From NCBI GenBank assembly GCA_963801055.1, contig CAWDDE010000005.1:1-64000 (forward strand): 64,000 nucleotides of DNA, read 5' to 3'. Below are positions 30,323-38,688 of this stretch, piece after piece. This DNA comes from DASUPK01 sp963801055. Lineage in GTDB: Bacteria > Actinomycetota > Thermoleophilia > Solirubrobacterales > 70-9. How positions within the stretch are numbered: the first letter of the stretch is position 1; every line of letters begins with the position of its first letter. The position numbers were made by a program, and so were the translations under genes. Below the pieces are notes generated by a model. That model ran no database searches. It was not told the origin of the DNA and saw nothing but the letters and a program-made list of their open reading frames with translations.

Positions 30323-30696
30323 TCGGACTCTCCGGAGGCCAGTCATCCTGAGCAGCACGCGGCTGCCGAGGTGGACGGTGAAGAGGATGAGGAGAGAACC
30401 GCGGCGGCGAGGCCGGCGTCCTTGCCGGCTGCCAGTCCAACGATCAGGACCGCCAGCGCGACGATCCAGGCCCTGGCGAGCCCGGTGGCGCCCGAGCCAG
30501 CCCATCGCGGCCTTGCGGTCCCGTCGGGCGACCGCGCCCGCGATGGCTCGTTCGAGCACCGATCTCGATCCCGTAGAGCGCGAGCCAGACGCCCGCGACG
30601 ACGAGGTAGCCGGCCATCGGCAGATCGGCCGCGATGAACACGGGCAGCGCCACGGCCGAGCAGGACCAGGTCGAGGTAGCGCAGAGCGTTCGCCAT
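30319..30696 (-). CDS. atpI: AtpI-like small membrane protein (multiple frameshifts)
   Basis: First gene of the atp operon, readable only by stitching frames. MANALRYLDLVLLG, then VALPVFIAADLPMAGYLVVA GVWLALYGIEIGA, then ERAIAGAVARRDRKAAMGWLG, ARAWIVALAVLIVGLAAGKD AGLAAAVL, and ILFTVHLGSRVLLRMTGLRR. This gives about 125 residues with four hydrophobic helices, fitting the AtpI/ATP synthase I class by position and topology rather than strong motif matches. The start is ATG 30696 and the predicted stop is the TGA inside the atpB ATGA. At least three indels are needed, so exact protein sequence is uncertain. Confidence 0.65.
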
Positions 30697-30956
30697 CCGG
30701 GATGGGCCGGCCGCCCCGCTTGGTCCGTCTAGGGCGAGGGTCGACAACTGCTGGCCCCAACTGTGATGTCGATGTCGAACGAGCGCATGAAATCCTTGCC
30801 CCCCACCTGGCAAAGTCAACCCTCCGGGGTTGGCCGGAGGGGCGGCGAATCCTAGCGGCTGCGGTCCGACGGGGCGGCCCCTTCGAGGGCAGTATTTATT
30901 CCCAGGGCCGATGGAATAAGTTGGCCGCCCGCGCGTCCTTGACGGCTAGAGCAGGC
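30697..30956. other. Intergenic region between atpI and the anti-sigma gene
   Basis: A 260-bp divergent gap that must carry the atp operon promoter (minus strand) and the promoter of the anti-sigma/sigma pair (plus strand). No complete gene is seen. Beyond the ECF-like element at 30913-30937 I see no clear structure. Confidence 0.5.
30913..30937 (+). promoter_or_regulatory. Candidate ECF sigma promoter upstream of the anti-sigma/sigma pair
   Basis: GGAATAA (30913-30919) and CGTC (30934-30937) are separated by 16 bases counted from GGAAT. This resembles the GGAAC...CGT/CGTC layout of ECF-dependent promoters. It lies 20 bp before the anti-sigma ATG, consistent with autoregulation by the downstream sigma factor. 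Confidence 0.4.
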
Positions 30957-31745
30957 ATGCACCAACACGATTCGCACGGCGAGCTCGATGAAAGGACCCG
31001 CCGCGAGCTCGCGGCGCTCGCGGATGGGTCCCTCCAGGGCCGCCGAAGGAAGGCGCTGGAGGCCAGGGTGGCCTCGTCCGCCACGCTGAGGCTGGCGCTC
31101 GAGCGCCAGCGCTCCGCCGTGGCGGCCCTTCGCGGGCTCGACGTGCCCGCCCCCGCGGGCCTCAGACAGAGGATCGAGGCCGAGCGGGCCCGGCCCTTGG
31201 CGCCCGTGCGCCGGCGCCGGCTCGCCTTCGGCGGCGCGCTCGCCGCGGCCGCGGCGGCGGTCGTCCTCGCCCTGGTGCTCGCCCTCCCCTCCGGCTCTGG
31301 CGGGCCCACGGTGGTGGAGGCCGCGCAGCTGTCCGACCTGCCGGCGATGCAGCAATCGGTCGCGGTGGACCCGGCGAACCCGAAGCTGCTGAGGGCCGAG
31401 GTCGACGGGGTCCCCTTCCCGAACCTCCACGACGAATTCACCTGGCATCAGGCCGGCAAGCGCTCGGACGAGCTGGACGGCCGCCGGATGGTCACCGTGT
31501 TCTACGAGCGGCCGGGCGACCGGGTCGGCTACACGATCATCTCCGGCGAGGCGATCGATCCGCCCACGGGCGCGCGGCCGAGCGTCGAGAATGGCGTCGA
31601 GCTCAGCACCACAACGGCCGATGGCAAGCCGATCGTCACCTGGCTTCGCGAGGGGCGGACCTGCGTCATCTCGGGCAAGGGCGTCAGTGCAAAGGACTTG
31701 CGAGAGGTCGCGTCGTGGAAGGGCGACGGCGCGGTGCCGTTCTGA
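30957..31745 (+). CDS. Membrane anti-sigma factor-like protein
   Basis: A 262-residue protein with an N-terminal cytoplasmic part (HGELDERTRRELAALADGSL, EARVASSATLRLALERQRSA) of the anti-sigma helical type without a zinc CHCC motif. One membrane helix follows (LAFGGALAAAAAAVVLALVL), then an outside domain of about 160 residues with no family I recognise (EVDGVPFPNLHDEFTWHQAG, GYTIISGEAIDPP). It precedes and overlaps an ECF sigma gene by 31 bp, the reverse of the usual order. The role is inferred from layout and topology. Confidence 0.75.
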   Translation: MHQHDSHGELDERTRRELAALADGSLQGRRRKALEARVASSATLRLALERQRSAVAALRGLDVPAPAGLRQRIEAERARPLAPVRRRRLAFGGALAAAAAAVVLALVLALPSGSGGPTVVEAAQLSDLPAMQQSVAVDPANPKLLRAEVDGVPFPNLHDEFTWHQAGKRSDELDGRRMVTVFYERPGDRVGYTIISGEAIDPPTGARPSVENGVELSTTTADGKPIVTWLREGRTCVISGKGVSAKDLREVASWKGDGAVPF

Positions 31746-32259
31746 TCCTGTTCGGGCAGCCGGGGGAGCGCCGACTCGATCCCGAGGCCGCTGGTGAGCA
31801 CATCGACACGCTCTTCCGGGTGGCGCGCGCGATGTCAGGGTCGAGCGACCTCGCCGAGGACCTGGTCCAGGAGACCTACGTCAAGGTCCTCTCCCGGCCC
31901 CGGCTCCTGCGAAGAGACGACGACCTCGGCTATCTGATCAAGGCGCTGAAGAACACCTGGTACAGCCACCTGCGCCGCGAGCGCACGCGCCGCGCAGCGA
32001 CCGACTCGAGCGAGCACGCGCCCGACGAGCTGCCGGCCAGGACCTCCGTCGGCGACCCGCAGTCCTCCCTTGAGACCGGGGAGGTACTCGATGCCCTGGC
32101 TGACCTCCCCCCGCCAACCGCGAGGCCGTCGCCGCCGTCGACATCGCCGGCCTCAGCTACGGGGAGGCGGCCAGGGCCCTCGGCGTGCGGCAGGGAACGA
32201 TCATGAGCCGCGTCTATCGGGGGCGCGAGCAGGTTGCCCAGGCGGTCGGGGCGGGCTGA
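31715..32259 (+). CDS. ECF-type RNA polymerase sigma factor (frameshifted)
   Basis: Region 2 (HIDTLFRVARAMSGSSDLAE DLVQETYVKVLSRPRLL, LGYLIKALKNTWYSHLRRER) is in the starting frame. Region 4 (NREAVAAVDIAGLSYGEAARALGV with the helix-turn-helix and RQGTIMSRVYRGREQVAQAV) is in the +1 frame after a C6 tract near 32107. Removing one C restores a protein of about 180 residues ending at TGA 32257. No ATG fits, and GTG 31715 inside the anti-sigma 3' end is the best start. Likely sequence error, though real loss of function cannot be excluded. Confidence 0.8.
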
Positions 32260-32376
32260 GCACCTCAGGCTCGACGGGATCTTCGGCGATCCGGGCGAGC
32301 CCAAGCCGCCGGCGCCACTGCCTGTTACGCACCGCGTCTCCTGACTCGCCCGCGAGGCGAGGCGCGGTGGCCCTGT

Positions 32377-34392
32377 CTACACCGGCACTATCAGCCCGGG
32401 TCGGCCCATGGCCTCACGCCACACCTCGCGCGCGGCCTCGCGCGACGTCTCGGCGCCGATTCTCTCCGCCACCCAGCTGGCCGCGTCGGTGGAGACCTCG
32501 GCTTCGATCTCGACGATGCCGGGGTACAGCTCGGCGCCGAGCCGCTCGCCGGCCCCAGTGAGCACCTCGGCCATCGTCTCGCCCCGCCGGATCCCGAGCA
32601 GCTCGACATTGGGCTCGCCGTCCAGCCCGGCGGTGCGCCAAATCCGTGCCGCCAGCTCGCCCACCGTGAGCTCCGGCGCACCCGCGGGCGTCGCAAGCCG
32701 GGTGCCCTGCGCAGCGAGGAGCGCCCCATGGACCGCCGCCGTCACGGCATGGGCCATGGTGATCCAATAGCGGAGCATGCCGGTGTCGGTGACCGTGAGG
32801 GGCACGCCCGCGCGTGCCTGGCGCAGGAAGAGGTCAGACGCGCTCCCCGCGCTGCCCAGCACGTTGACGAAGCGGACGGCCGTTCGCTTCGACCCGTCAT
32901 GCCCTGCGGCGTACGCCGTCAGCTGCTCCATGAAGCGTTTGGTGCGCCCGTAGTAGCTCGCCGCCTGCGCCGCCTTGTCCGTCGAGGCGACCACCACGGT
33001 GTCGACCGCGTGGCGCTCTGCGGCCCGCAACACGTTCCAGCTCCCATGCAGATTGGTGTCGAGGAACTCGTCGGGGTAGATCTCGGCCCAGTCGACGTGT
33101 TTGTACGCCGCGAGGTGGAAAATGAGGTGAGGACGCGCGCGGCCGATCTCGGCGGCCACCCGGCCGTGGTCGCGGATGTCGCACAGCACGTGCTCGATGC
33201 GGACGAGCTCGAGCGAGTCGCGTGAGCGGCGGTCGCTGATGAGCGACGCCTCGTGACTGTCGAGCAGCGTCACGATCTCCGGCCGGAAACCGAGCAGCAG
33301 CGTCGCAAGCGAGCTCGCTATCGAGCCGCCGCCGCCAGTGATCAGCACGCGGCGGCCGCCCACGAGCTCCTGGAGCTCCAGAACTGACGGGACCGGATCG
33401 GGCTGTCCAAGAACGCGCTCCCAGTTGAAGCGCTCAGGGCGGAGGCGCCTACGCGGCCGCGGCATGGGCAGCTCCTCCGGCGAAGAAGCGATCACGCGCT
33501 CGATAGCGCGGTAGCCGGCCTTCATCGAGGTCGAGTCCATCGGGTCGGGCTCGCTGATCTCGGCGACGATGAAGGCAACGAGCGCGGCGAGCCTCCGCAC
33601 CGATGGGTCCAGGTCGAGGTCGCCGGTGCCGTACGGGAGCCCCTCGCCGAGAATGCCGTGCGAATTCGAGACATGCGCGACCTCGGCAGCCGGCCCGAGC
33701 TCCTCGACGTAGCGGCCGAGGTCCAGCTCGTCCGGGTCGCCGTACGCGTACAGCGACGGGTAGGCCACGGCGAACGAGCGGAACAGCGCGGCGTGCGAGG
33801 TGTCGAGTGTGAAGCCGAGCTCGGGGATGCGGGCGCGCCAGTCGAGCAGGTCGCGCCAGTGCCCGCCGATCGGTGACAGGTACACGCCGCCGGTGCGCAT
33901 CCGCAAGATCGGCGGGACGTTCTCGATTAAAGGCGTCACGCCCCGGCTGGCGCATGCGGCGGCGAAGCAGCGCAGAAAGCGCTCGACCTCGTCCTCGTCG
34001 ACGCCGGTGCCATCCGGGCGCCAGCTGTCGCGGAACTCCTCAGGACTCTGCGGCGTGAAGAGATGGATCGTCAGGACCGGCGAGCCGATGCCGGCGGCGA
34101 ACTCTGCGCTCCGCTCGATGCCGGCGCGGGCCTCCTCGTCCAGCCGGTCGACGCGGACGTGTGCGCCGCTCGGCCATGAGACCGGGGCCTCGGCGGTGAC
34201 CGCGAAGTCGGCCTCCGGCAGCGCGGCGCGCGCAGCCCTAGTCACGGCGGCGATGCGCTCGTCGCTCTCGACATCGCGCGGCCCGAGGCACAGCTCAATG
34301 CCCCGTGGGGGGCCGCCGTCGAGACGCTCGGCGATCTGCGCCGGATCAGCCGCGGCTTTGAGCAGGGGTATGGCGTCGAAGCCAGTCGACAT
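32377..34392 (-). CDS. Fusion: xylose-isomerase-like TIM barrel + CapD/FlaA1-like NAD-dependent sugar dehydratase
   Basis: A 671-residue two-domain protein in one clean frame. Residues 1-305 are a sugar isomerase/epimerase-type (AP endonuclease 2 family) barrel with candidate metal ligands Glu157 (LIENVPP), Asp197 and His200 (TLDTSHAALF), His240/His245 (AHVSNSHGILGEG) and Glu278. Residues 345-671 are a polysaccharide-synthesis SDR: nucleotide loop GGGGSIAS (353-360), FHLAAYKHVDWAE, and the active-site TDK (471-473) with YYGRTK (Tyr481, Lys485), as in PseB/FlaA1. It ends a four-gene operon of nucleotide-sugar enzymes and overlaps the preceding gene by 47 bp. I know of no described enzyme with this pairing; the product is unknown. 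Confidence 0.9.
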   Translation of the reverse strand: MSTGFDAIPLLKAAADPAQIAERLDGGPPRGIELCLGPRDVESDERIAAVTRAARAALPEADFAVTAEAPVSWPSGAHVRVDRLDEEARAGIERSAEFAAGIGSPVLTIHLFTPQSPEEFRDSWRPDGTGVDEDEVERFLRCFAAACASRGVTPLIENVPPILRMRTGGVYLSPIGGHWRDLLDWRARIPELGFTLDTSHAALFRSFAVAYPSLYAYGDPDELDLGRYVEELGPAAEVAHVSNSHGILGEGLPYGTGDLDLDPSVRRLAALVAFIVAEISEPDPMDSTSMKAGYRAIERVIASSPEELPMPRPRRRLRPERFNWERVLGQPDPVPSVLELQELVGGRRVLITGGGGSIASSLATLLLGFRPEIVTLLDSHEASLISDRRSRDSLELVRIEHVLCDIRDHGRVAAEIGRARPHLIFHLAAYKHVDWAEIYPDEFLDTNLHGSWNVLRAAERHAVDTVVVASTDKAAQAASYYGRTKRFMEQLTAYAAGHDGSKRTAVRFVNVLGSAGSASDLFLRQARAGVPLTVTDTGMLRYWITMAHAVTAAVHGALLAAQGTRLATPAGAPELTVGELAARIWRTAGLDGEPNVELLGIRRGETMAEVLTGAGERLGAELYPGIVEIEAEVSTDAASWVAERIGAETSREAAREVWREAMGRPGLIVPV

Positions 34393-35215
34393 ACAGCTCC
34401 ACTGATTCAGGTAGCGGGCGTGAGGTGAAGGCTAATTCGGACCCGGACGCGTAGCTCTCGTTCTCGCCCGCGGCCAGCTCGCCGCCGGGGGTCTCGATCG
34501 GCGAGCTCGATCCAGCGACCTCCTTCACCAGCTCGGCCGCCTCGAGCAGCGGCGTCGCCTGGCCGCTCGCAACGGTCAGCGTCTCATCCCACCGCTCGTC
34601 GTCGAGCACCCGCTGGACGCCGGCCGTGAAGTCGTCGACGTACATGAAGTCGCGCGTGCGCATCGGGTCGCCCAGAATCACGATCGGATCGCCGGCGAGC
34701 GCACGCCACGCGAAGGCGGCGATCGCGCCGGTCGCTCCCTCCGGCAGAAGCTGCCCCGGGCCGAAAACGGATGTGAGCCGCAGGACGGTGGCGCGGGCCG
34801 GATGCATCCGGCAGGCCTCCTCGCCGAGCCGTTTCGACGCAGCGTAGGGGTCGGGTGGCGGCTCGGCCGCGGCGCGGACGGAGGACGGATAGACGAGCCC
34901 CGCGCCGTGCTCGGCACAGCCCTCGAGCAGGTTGAGGGTGGTTCCGACGTTCTCACGGACGGCGCGCGCCGGGTCGCGTCGGGCGCTGTCAGGGTCCGGG
35001 ACGCCGGCGAAGTGGAGGACCGCATCACAGCCGGGGATGAGCGCGCGCACCTCCGGGCCTCCGGCGTCGGCATCGATGTGTGGGACCTCCGCCAGTGCAG
35101 CGCGTTCCCGCCGCCCCGGCCGCGTGACCGCGACGATATCGTGTCCGCGCTCGCGGAAGTGGCGCGTGACGCGCGACCCGAGGAACCCGCTGGCACCGAT
35201 CACGAGCAGCTTCAC
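34346..35215 (-). CDS. NAD-dependent epimerase/dehydratase (SDR), complete active site
   Basis: A 289-residue extended SDR acting on a nucleotide sugar. It has Rossmann loop VIGASGFLGSRVT, FAGVPDPDSA, YPSSVRAAAEPPPDPYAASK with catalytic Tyr124 and Lys128, and TRDFMYVDDFTAGVQRVLDD. The start is GTG 35215 in GTGA with the upstream stop (translational coupling). It overlaps the fusion gene by 47 bp. Third gene of the operon. Sugar specificity is not predictable; UDP-glucose/galactose-type epimerase and dehydratase are both possible. Confidence 0.9.
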   Translation of the reverse strand: MKLLVIGASGFLGSRVTRHFRERGHDIVAVTRPGRRERAALAEVPHIDADAGGPEVRALIPGCDAVLHFAGVPDPDSARRDPARAVRENVGTTLNLLEGCAEHGAGLVYPSSVRAAAEPPPDPYAASKRLGEEACRMHPARATVLRLTSVFGPGQLLPEGATGAIAAFAWRALAGDPIVILGDPMRTRDFMYVDDFTAGVQRVLDDERWDETLTVASGQATPLLEAAELVKEVAGSSSPIETPGGELAAGENESYASGSELAFTSRPLPESVELYVDWLRRHTPAQSRG

Positions 35216-36072
35216 GAGTCGCCCGCCAGATAGTCGGCCAGCCTGTGCCGGTATCGGAAGGGAGTCGTAACCGTCCACTCGGGGGTGTCCTCGGCCGGCC
35301 CGCCGCGCGCGAGCCGGGCCACGTCGCGGACGGTCATGGTCTCGGCTGCGACGTTGGCCGCCGAGATCCCGGGTTCGGACGGCGCGTTGAGCAGAATCCG
35401 GGCGGCGTCTTCGACGTGTACGACGCCGATCGTCGCGTGCCCGCCGGCGTCGAGTTGCGGCTCCTCGCCGGCCGCCACGAGCCGGCGAAACTTGTCCACC
35501 ACCGTTTGGGACTCGGGCCGGTCATGCTCCACCGGGCCGTGGCCGTAGACGATTCCCAGTCGCAGGAGTGCGAGCGGGAAGCCGTGCTGTCGTGCGTAGA
35601 GGTCGAGGCAAAGCTCGGCGTAGACCTTCGAGAGGTGCGCCAGGTCGCCCTGGCGCCCGTACGGGCGGTCCGCGGCGACCTCACCGTGCAGGTCGGGGCC
35701 GTACACGTGCAGGGAGCTTCCGTAGACGAGCGCCGCCCGGCCGGCGTGGGCGGCGAGCGCCTCAGCCACGTGGCGGGGGCCGACGAGGTTCGTCTGCTCG
35801 GTGTAGGCGGGATCCGAGATCGACAGCGGCCTGCTCGCCTGTGCGGCCAGCAGGTACACGCGGTCGAAGGGCGCGTCGAGCAGCGCGCAGACGGCGTCCG
35901 GGTCACGGACGTCGACCGTCTCGACTCGTGCGCCGCTCCGCTCCACGGCGTCGAGCTGCTCGCGTCGCGTGGCCCACCAGTTGTCGGCAAGCAGCACGTT
36001 ATGGCCGTCTTCGAGCGCGAGTTCGGCGACCTTCGCGCCGACGTACCCGGCGCCGAGAACGAGCAGCCTCAT
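35212..36072 (-). CDS. NAD-dependent epimerase-like SDR lacking the usual catalytic tyrosine
   Basis: A 286-residue extended-SDR protein with GxGxxG loop VLGAGYVGAKVAEL, AAQASRPLSISDPAYTEQTN, VYGSSLHVYGPD and RLGIVYGHGP. The active-site YxxxK is degenerate: the segment is GDLAHLSKVYAEL, with Lys149 present but Ala145 where Tyr is expected. It may use another residue or have lost redox chemistry. The start is ATG 36072, 7 bp after the dehydrogenase stop. Second gene of the operon. Confidence 0.87.
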   Translation of the reverse strand: MRLLVLGAGYVGAKVAELALEDGHNVLLADNWWATRREQLDAVERSGARVETVDVRDPDAVCALLDAPFDRVYLLAAQASRPLSISDPAYTEQTNLVGPRHVAEALAAHAGRAALVYGSSLHVYGPDLHGEVAADRPYGRQGDLAHLSKVYAELCLDLYARQHGFPLALLRLGIVYGHGPVEHDRPESQTVVDKFRRLVAAGEEPQLDAGGHATIGVVHVEDAARILLNAPSEPGISAANVAAETMTVRDVARLARGGPAEDTPEWTVTTPFRYRHRLADYLAGDS

Positions 36073-36079
36073 GGGAGCC

Positions 36080-37396
36080 CTAGATCGTCCAGACGTGAGG
36101 CCCCGGCGGCGCGACGTTGCGCGTGTCCACAACGAGCCGGGCGCGATTCCAGAGCGGCTGCTCGAGGAACTCGCGGTGCGGAGTAAGCAGCACAATGCAG
36201 TCGGCCGCCTCGACGGCCTCCGGCGTCCACGCCACGCTGCGGTGCGTCTGCTCGTCGAGCTCGAACTCACTCACCCACGGGTCGCAGTAGCTCACGTCTC
36301 CGCCGCGGAGGAGGAGCTGGCGCAGCACCTCGAAGCTGGGCGACTCGCGCGTGTCATGCACGCCGGCCTTGTACGCCACGCCCAGCAGGAGTATCCGAGA
36401 GCCCTTGATCGGGCGGTCGGACTCGTTCAGCGCATCGGCCACCTTCTGCACGACGTACTGCGGCATGGACGCGTTCACCTCGTGCGCCGCGTCGATCAGC
36501 CGCGCGGAGTAGCCGTATTCGCGGAGCCGCCAGGCGAGGAAGTGCGGCACCACCGGGACGCAGTCTCCGCCGAGCCCCGGACCCGGGTAGTGCGGAAGAA
36601 ACGCAAATGGCTTCGAGCTCGCGGCGTCCACGACCTCCCAAACGGAGATGCCGAGGTGGTTGCACATGAGCGCGAGCTCGTTGGCGAGGGCGATGTTGAC
36701 CGCGCGGAAGGTGTTCTCGTGCAGCTTGGCCGTCTCGGCGACGGTCGGGCTCGACACGGGCACAACGGTGTCGACGATTTGGGAATAGAGCGCCTCCGTG
36801 CGACGGCGGCACTCCTCCGTCACCCCCGCGACGAGCTTGGGCGTGGTGCGGATGGTCCAGGTCCCGTTGCCCGGGTCGACGCGCTCCGGCGCGTAGCCGA
36901 GGAAGAAGTCCCTGCCCACCTTCCGGCCACCGGTCTCCAGTATCGGTAGCAGGATCTCGAGCGTCGTCCCAGGATAGGTCGTCGACTGCAGGATCACGAG
37001 CTGCCCTGGCCTCAGCTGCCTTTGCACGGCCTCGGCCGCGCTCACCACGAAGGAGATGTCGGGCGTGCGCGTCTTGGAGAGCGGCGTGGGAACGCAGATC
37101 GTGAGCGCGTCGAGCTCGGACACCGCGGCGTAATCGGACGTGGCGGAGAGGCGATCGCCGGCGGCCTCATAGCGCTCCGAAGGCACGTCGACGAGGTAGG
37201 AGCGGCGCTCATTGACCGAGCTGACGCGCGTTTCGTTCAGGTCGATCCCGGTCACCTGAAAGCCCGCGTCAGCGAACACGATGGCGAGTGGAAGGCCAGC
37301 GTATCCGAGTCCGACGATCCCGAGACGAGCGTCCCGCGTGCGGATCCGATCGTCGAACACGGCAGGCGCCGTGGAGAAGGAGGTTGCGGCGTCCAC
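36080..37396 (-). CDS. UDP-N-acetylhexosamine 6-dehydrogenase (WecC/WbpA/TviB type)
   Basis: Nucleotide-sugar dehydrogenase of 438 residues making a uronic acid. The NAD loop is IVGLGYAGLPLAIVFADAGF. Diagnostic segments are CVPTPLSKTRTPDISFV, LQSTTYPGTTLEILLPI, GYAPERVDPGN and catalytic Cys279 in GPGLGGDCVPVVPHFL. The ERVDPGN and PTPL segments point to the GlcNAc/ManNAc branch rather than UDP-glucose dehydrogenase, consistent with a second, different enzyme from ugd at 18.7 kb. It is the first gene of the glycan operon and diverges from the WecA-like gene. Confidence 0.92.
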   Translation of the reverse strand: MDAATSFSTAPAVFDDRIRTRDARLGIVGLGYAGLPLAIVFADAGFQVTGIDLNETRVSSVNERRSYLVDVPSERYEAAGDRLSATSDYAAVSELDALTICVPTPLSKTRTPDISFVVSAAEAVQRQLRPGQLVILQSTTYPGTTLEILLPILETGGRKVGRDFFLGYAPERVDPGNGTWTIRTTPKLVAGVTEECRRRTEALYSQIVDTVVPVSSPTVAETAKLHENTFRAVNIALANELALMCNHLGISVWEVVDAASSKPFAFLPHYPGPGLGGDCVPVVPHFLAWRLREYGYSARLIDAAHEVNASMPQYVVQKVADALNESDRPIKGSRILLLGVAYKAGVHDTRESPSFEVLRQLLLRGGDVSYCDPWVSEFELDEQTHRSVAWTPEAVEAADCIVLLTPHREFLEQPLWNRARLVVDTRNVAPPGPHVWTI

Positions 37397-37497
37397 GGCA
37401 AAGCGATGCTAGCAGCGGTATCGGGAGCTTCACGGGCAATCGGCGATTCCGGCGGTGTCCGCCTTAGGCTATGTACGGCGTGTCCTTCGGGGATTCC

Positions 37498-38688
37498 ATG
37501 CGCGGACTACTTGACGACGGGATTCCGTGGGCCTTCCTGACTGCGGCCGCGCTGGTGCTGGTCCTGACCCCGCTCGTCGCGAGGCTCGCGCCTCGGATCG
37601 GGGGCATCGACTATGGCGGCGACCGGCCGCGCGTGCATACCAAGCCGGTTCCGCGCATCGGCGGGGTGGCGATCGTGGTCGCGATCCTCGCGGTGGCGGC
37701 GATATGGGTCGACATCGACGGCCCGTACGCAGGGATGTTGCTGGGCACGGGTCTCGTGGCCATCGTGGGTCTCTACGATGACATCCGCGGGCTCCGCCCG
37801 AGCACGAAGCTCCTGACGGTCACGGTCGTGGCGCTGATCCCGGTACTCGGCTGGGATCTGCGGATCGAGCATGTGACGCTGCCGTTCCTCGGCGATCATG
37901 ACATCGGCTGGGCGTCTGTTCCGCTGACGCTCCTCTGGGTCGCGGTTCTCGCCAATCTCGTGAACCTGATCGACGGCATGGATGCGCTCGCGGCAGGGAT
38001 CGTGGCGATCGCCTCAGGGTCGTTTGCGCTGCTCGCCGTCTCGTTCGGTCGCGCTGATGCGGCCGTGCTGGCCGCCATCGTCTGCGGCGCCACCCTCGGC
38101 TTCCTCCGCCACAACTACCACCCCGCGAAGATCTTCATGGGCGACTCAGGGGCGCTCGCGCTTGGATTTCTGCTCGCGCTGCTCGCCGTGGAGGGCGTGC
38201 TGAAGACGGCCGCCACGATCGCACTGGCCGGGCCGCTGCTCGTGATGGCGGTGCCGATTCTCGACACCTCCTTCGTCGTGTTGAAGCGGCTGAAGTACCG
38301 GCGCCCGCCGTGGTCGCCCGACCACAACCACTTCTACCACCGCTTCATGCGCATCGGCTTCTCTCAGCGGCGCACGGCCGCGTATCTGCATCTCTGGGCG
38401 ATCATGCTCTCGGCCTACGCGATCCTGGTCCGGTTCGTGCCGCCGCGGCCGCATGCTGAGTGGGACGGGGGAGCGGTGCTGCTGCTGTCGCTGCTCGGCG
38501 TGCTCGTGCTGGCGGCGTCCGTCTGGATGGCATACACGCTCGAGATCCTCAAGGCGCGCCACCTCGAGGCGGTCGGCCTCGGACGGCTGGTGCGCGCGGA
38601 GGTGGGCGATGGATCCGTCGGGCCGCCCGAGAGCGCCGACGAGCGCCAGGACACCGTGGAGCGCACCGTCACGGCCGGCTACCGCTAG
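37498..38688 (+). CDS. wecA: WecA/TagO-type undecaprenyl-phosphate glycosyl-1-phosphate transferase
   Basis: Multi-pass membrane enzyme of the MraY/WecA superfamily that starts glycan assembly by moving sugar-1-phosphate from UDP-sugar to undecaprenyl phosphate. Catalytic loops are VGLYDDIRGLRPSTK, NLVNLIDGMDAL, KIFMGDSGALALGFLL and the cytoplasmic histidine motif SPDHNHFYHRFM. About eleven hydrophobic helices are present. I prefer ATG 37498 with GGGGA before it; ATG 37471 and GTG 37480 are in-frame alternatives. A TAGGCT hexamer sits directly before 37471, so 37471 would fall upstream of any transcript from it. Confidence 0.92.
   Translation: MRGLLDDGIPWAFLTAAALVLVLTPLVARLAPRIGGIDYGGDRPRVHTKPVPRIGGVAIVVAILAVAAIWVDIDGPYAGMLLGTGLVAIVGLYDDIRGLRPSTKLLTVTVVALIPVLGWDLRIEHVTLPFLGDHDIGWASVPLTLLWVAVLANLVNLIDGMDALAAGIVAIASGSFALLAVSFGRADAAVLAAIVCGATLGFLRHNYHPAKIFMGDSGALALGFLLALLAVEGVLKTAATIALAGPLLVMAVPILDTSFVVLKRLKYRRPPWSPDHNHFYHRFMRIGFSQRRTAAYLHLWAIMLSAYAILVRFVPPRPHAEWDGGAVLLLSLLGVLVLAASVWMAYTLEILKARHLEAVGLGRLVRAEVGDGSVGPPESADERQDTVERTVTAGYR

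Noticed and set aside
29397..30956. Very long plus-strand open frame across the atpB/atpI region that continues into the anti-sigma gene
   Set aside because: It is antisense to atpB and atpI, its composition is Arg/Glu/Asp-rich with no family resemblance, and only the part from 30957 onward is real protein.
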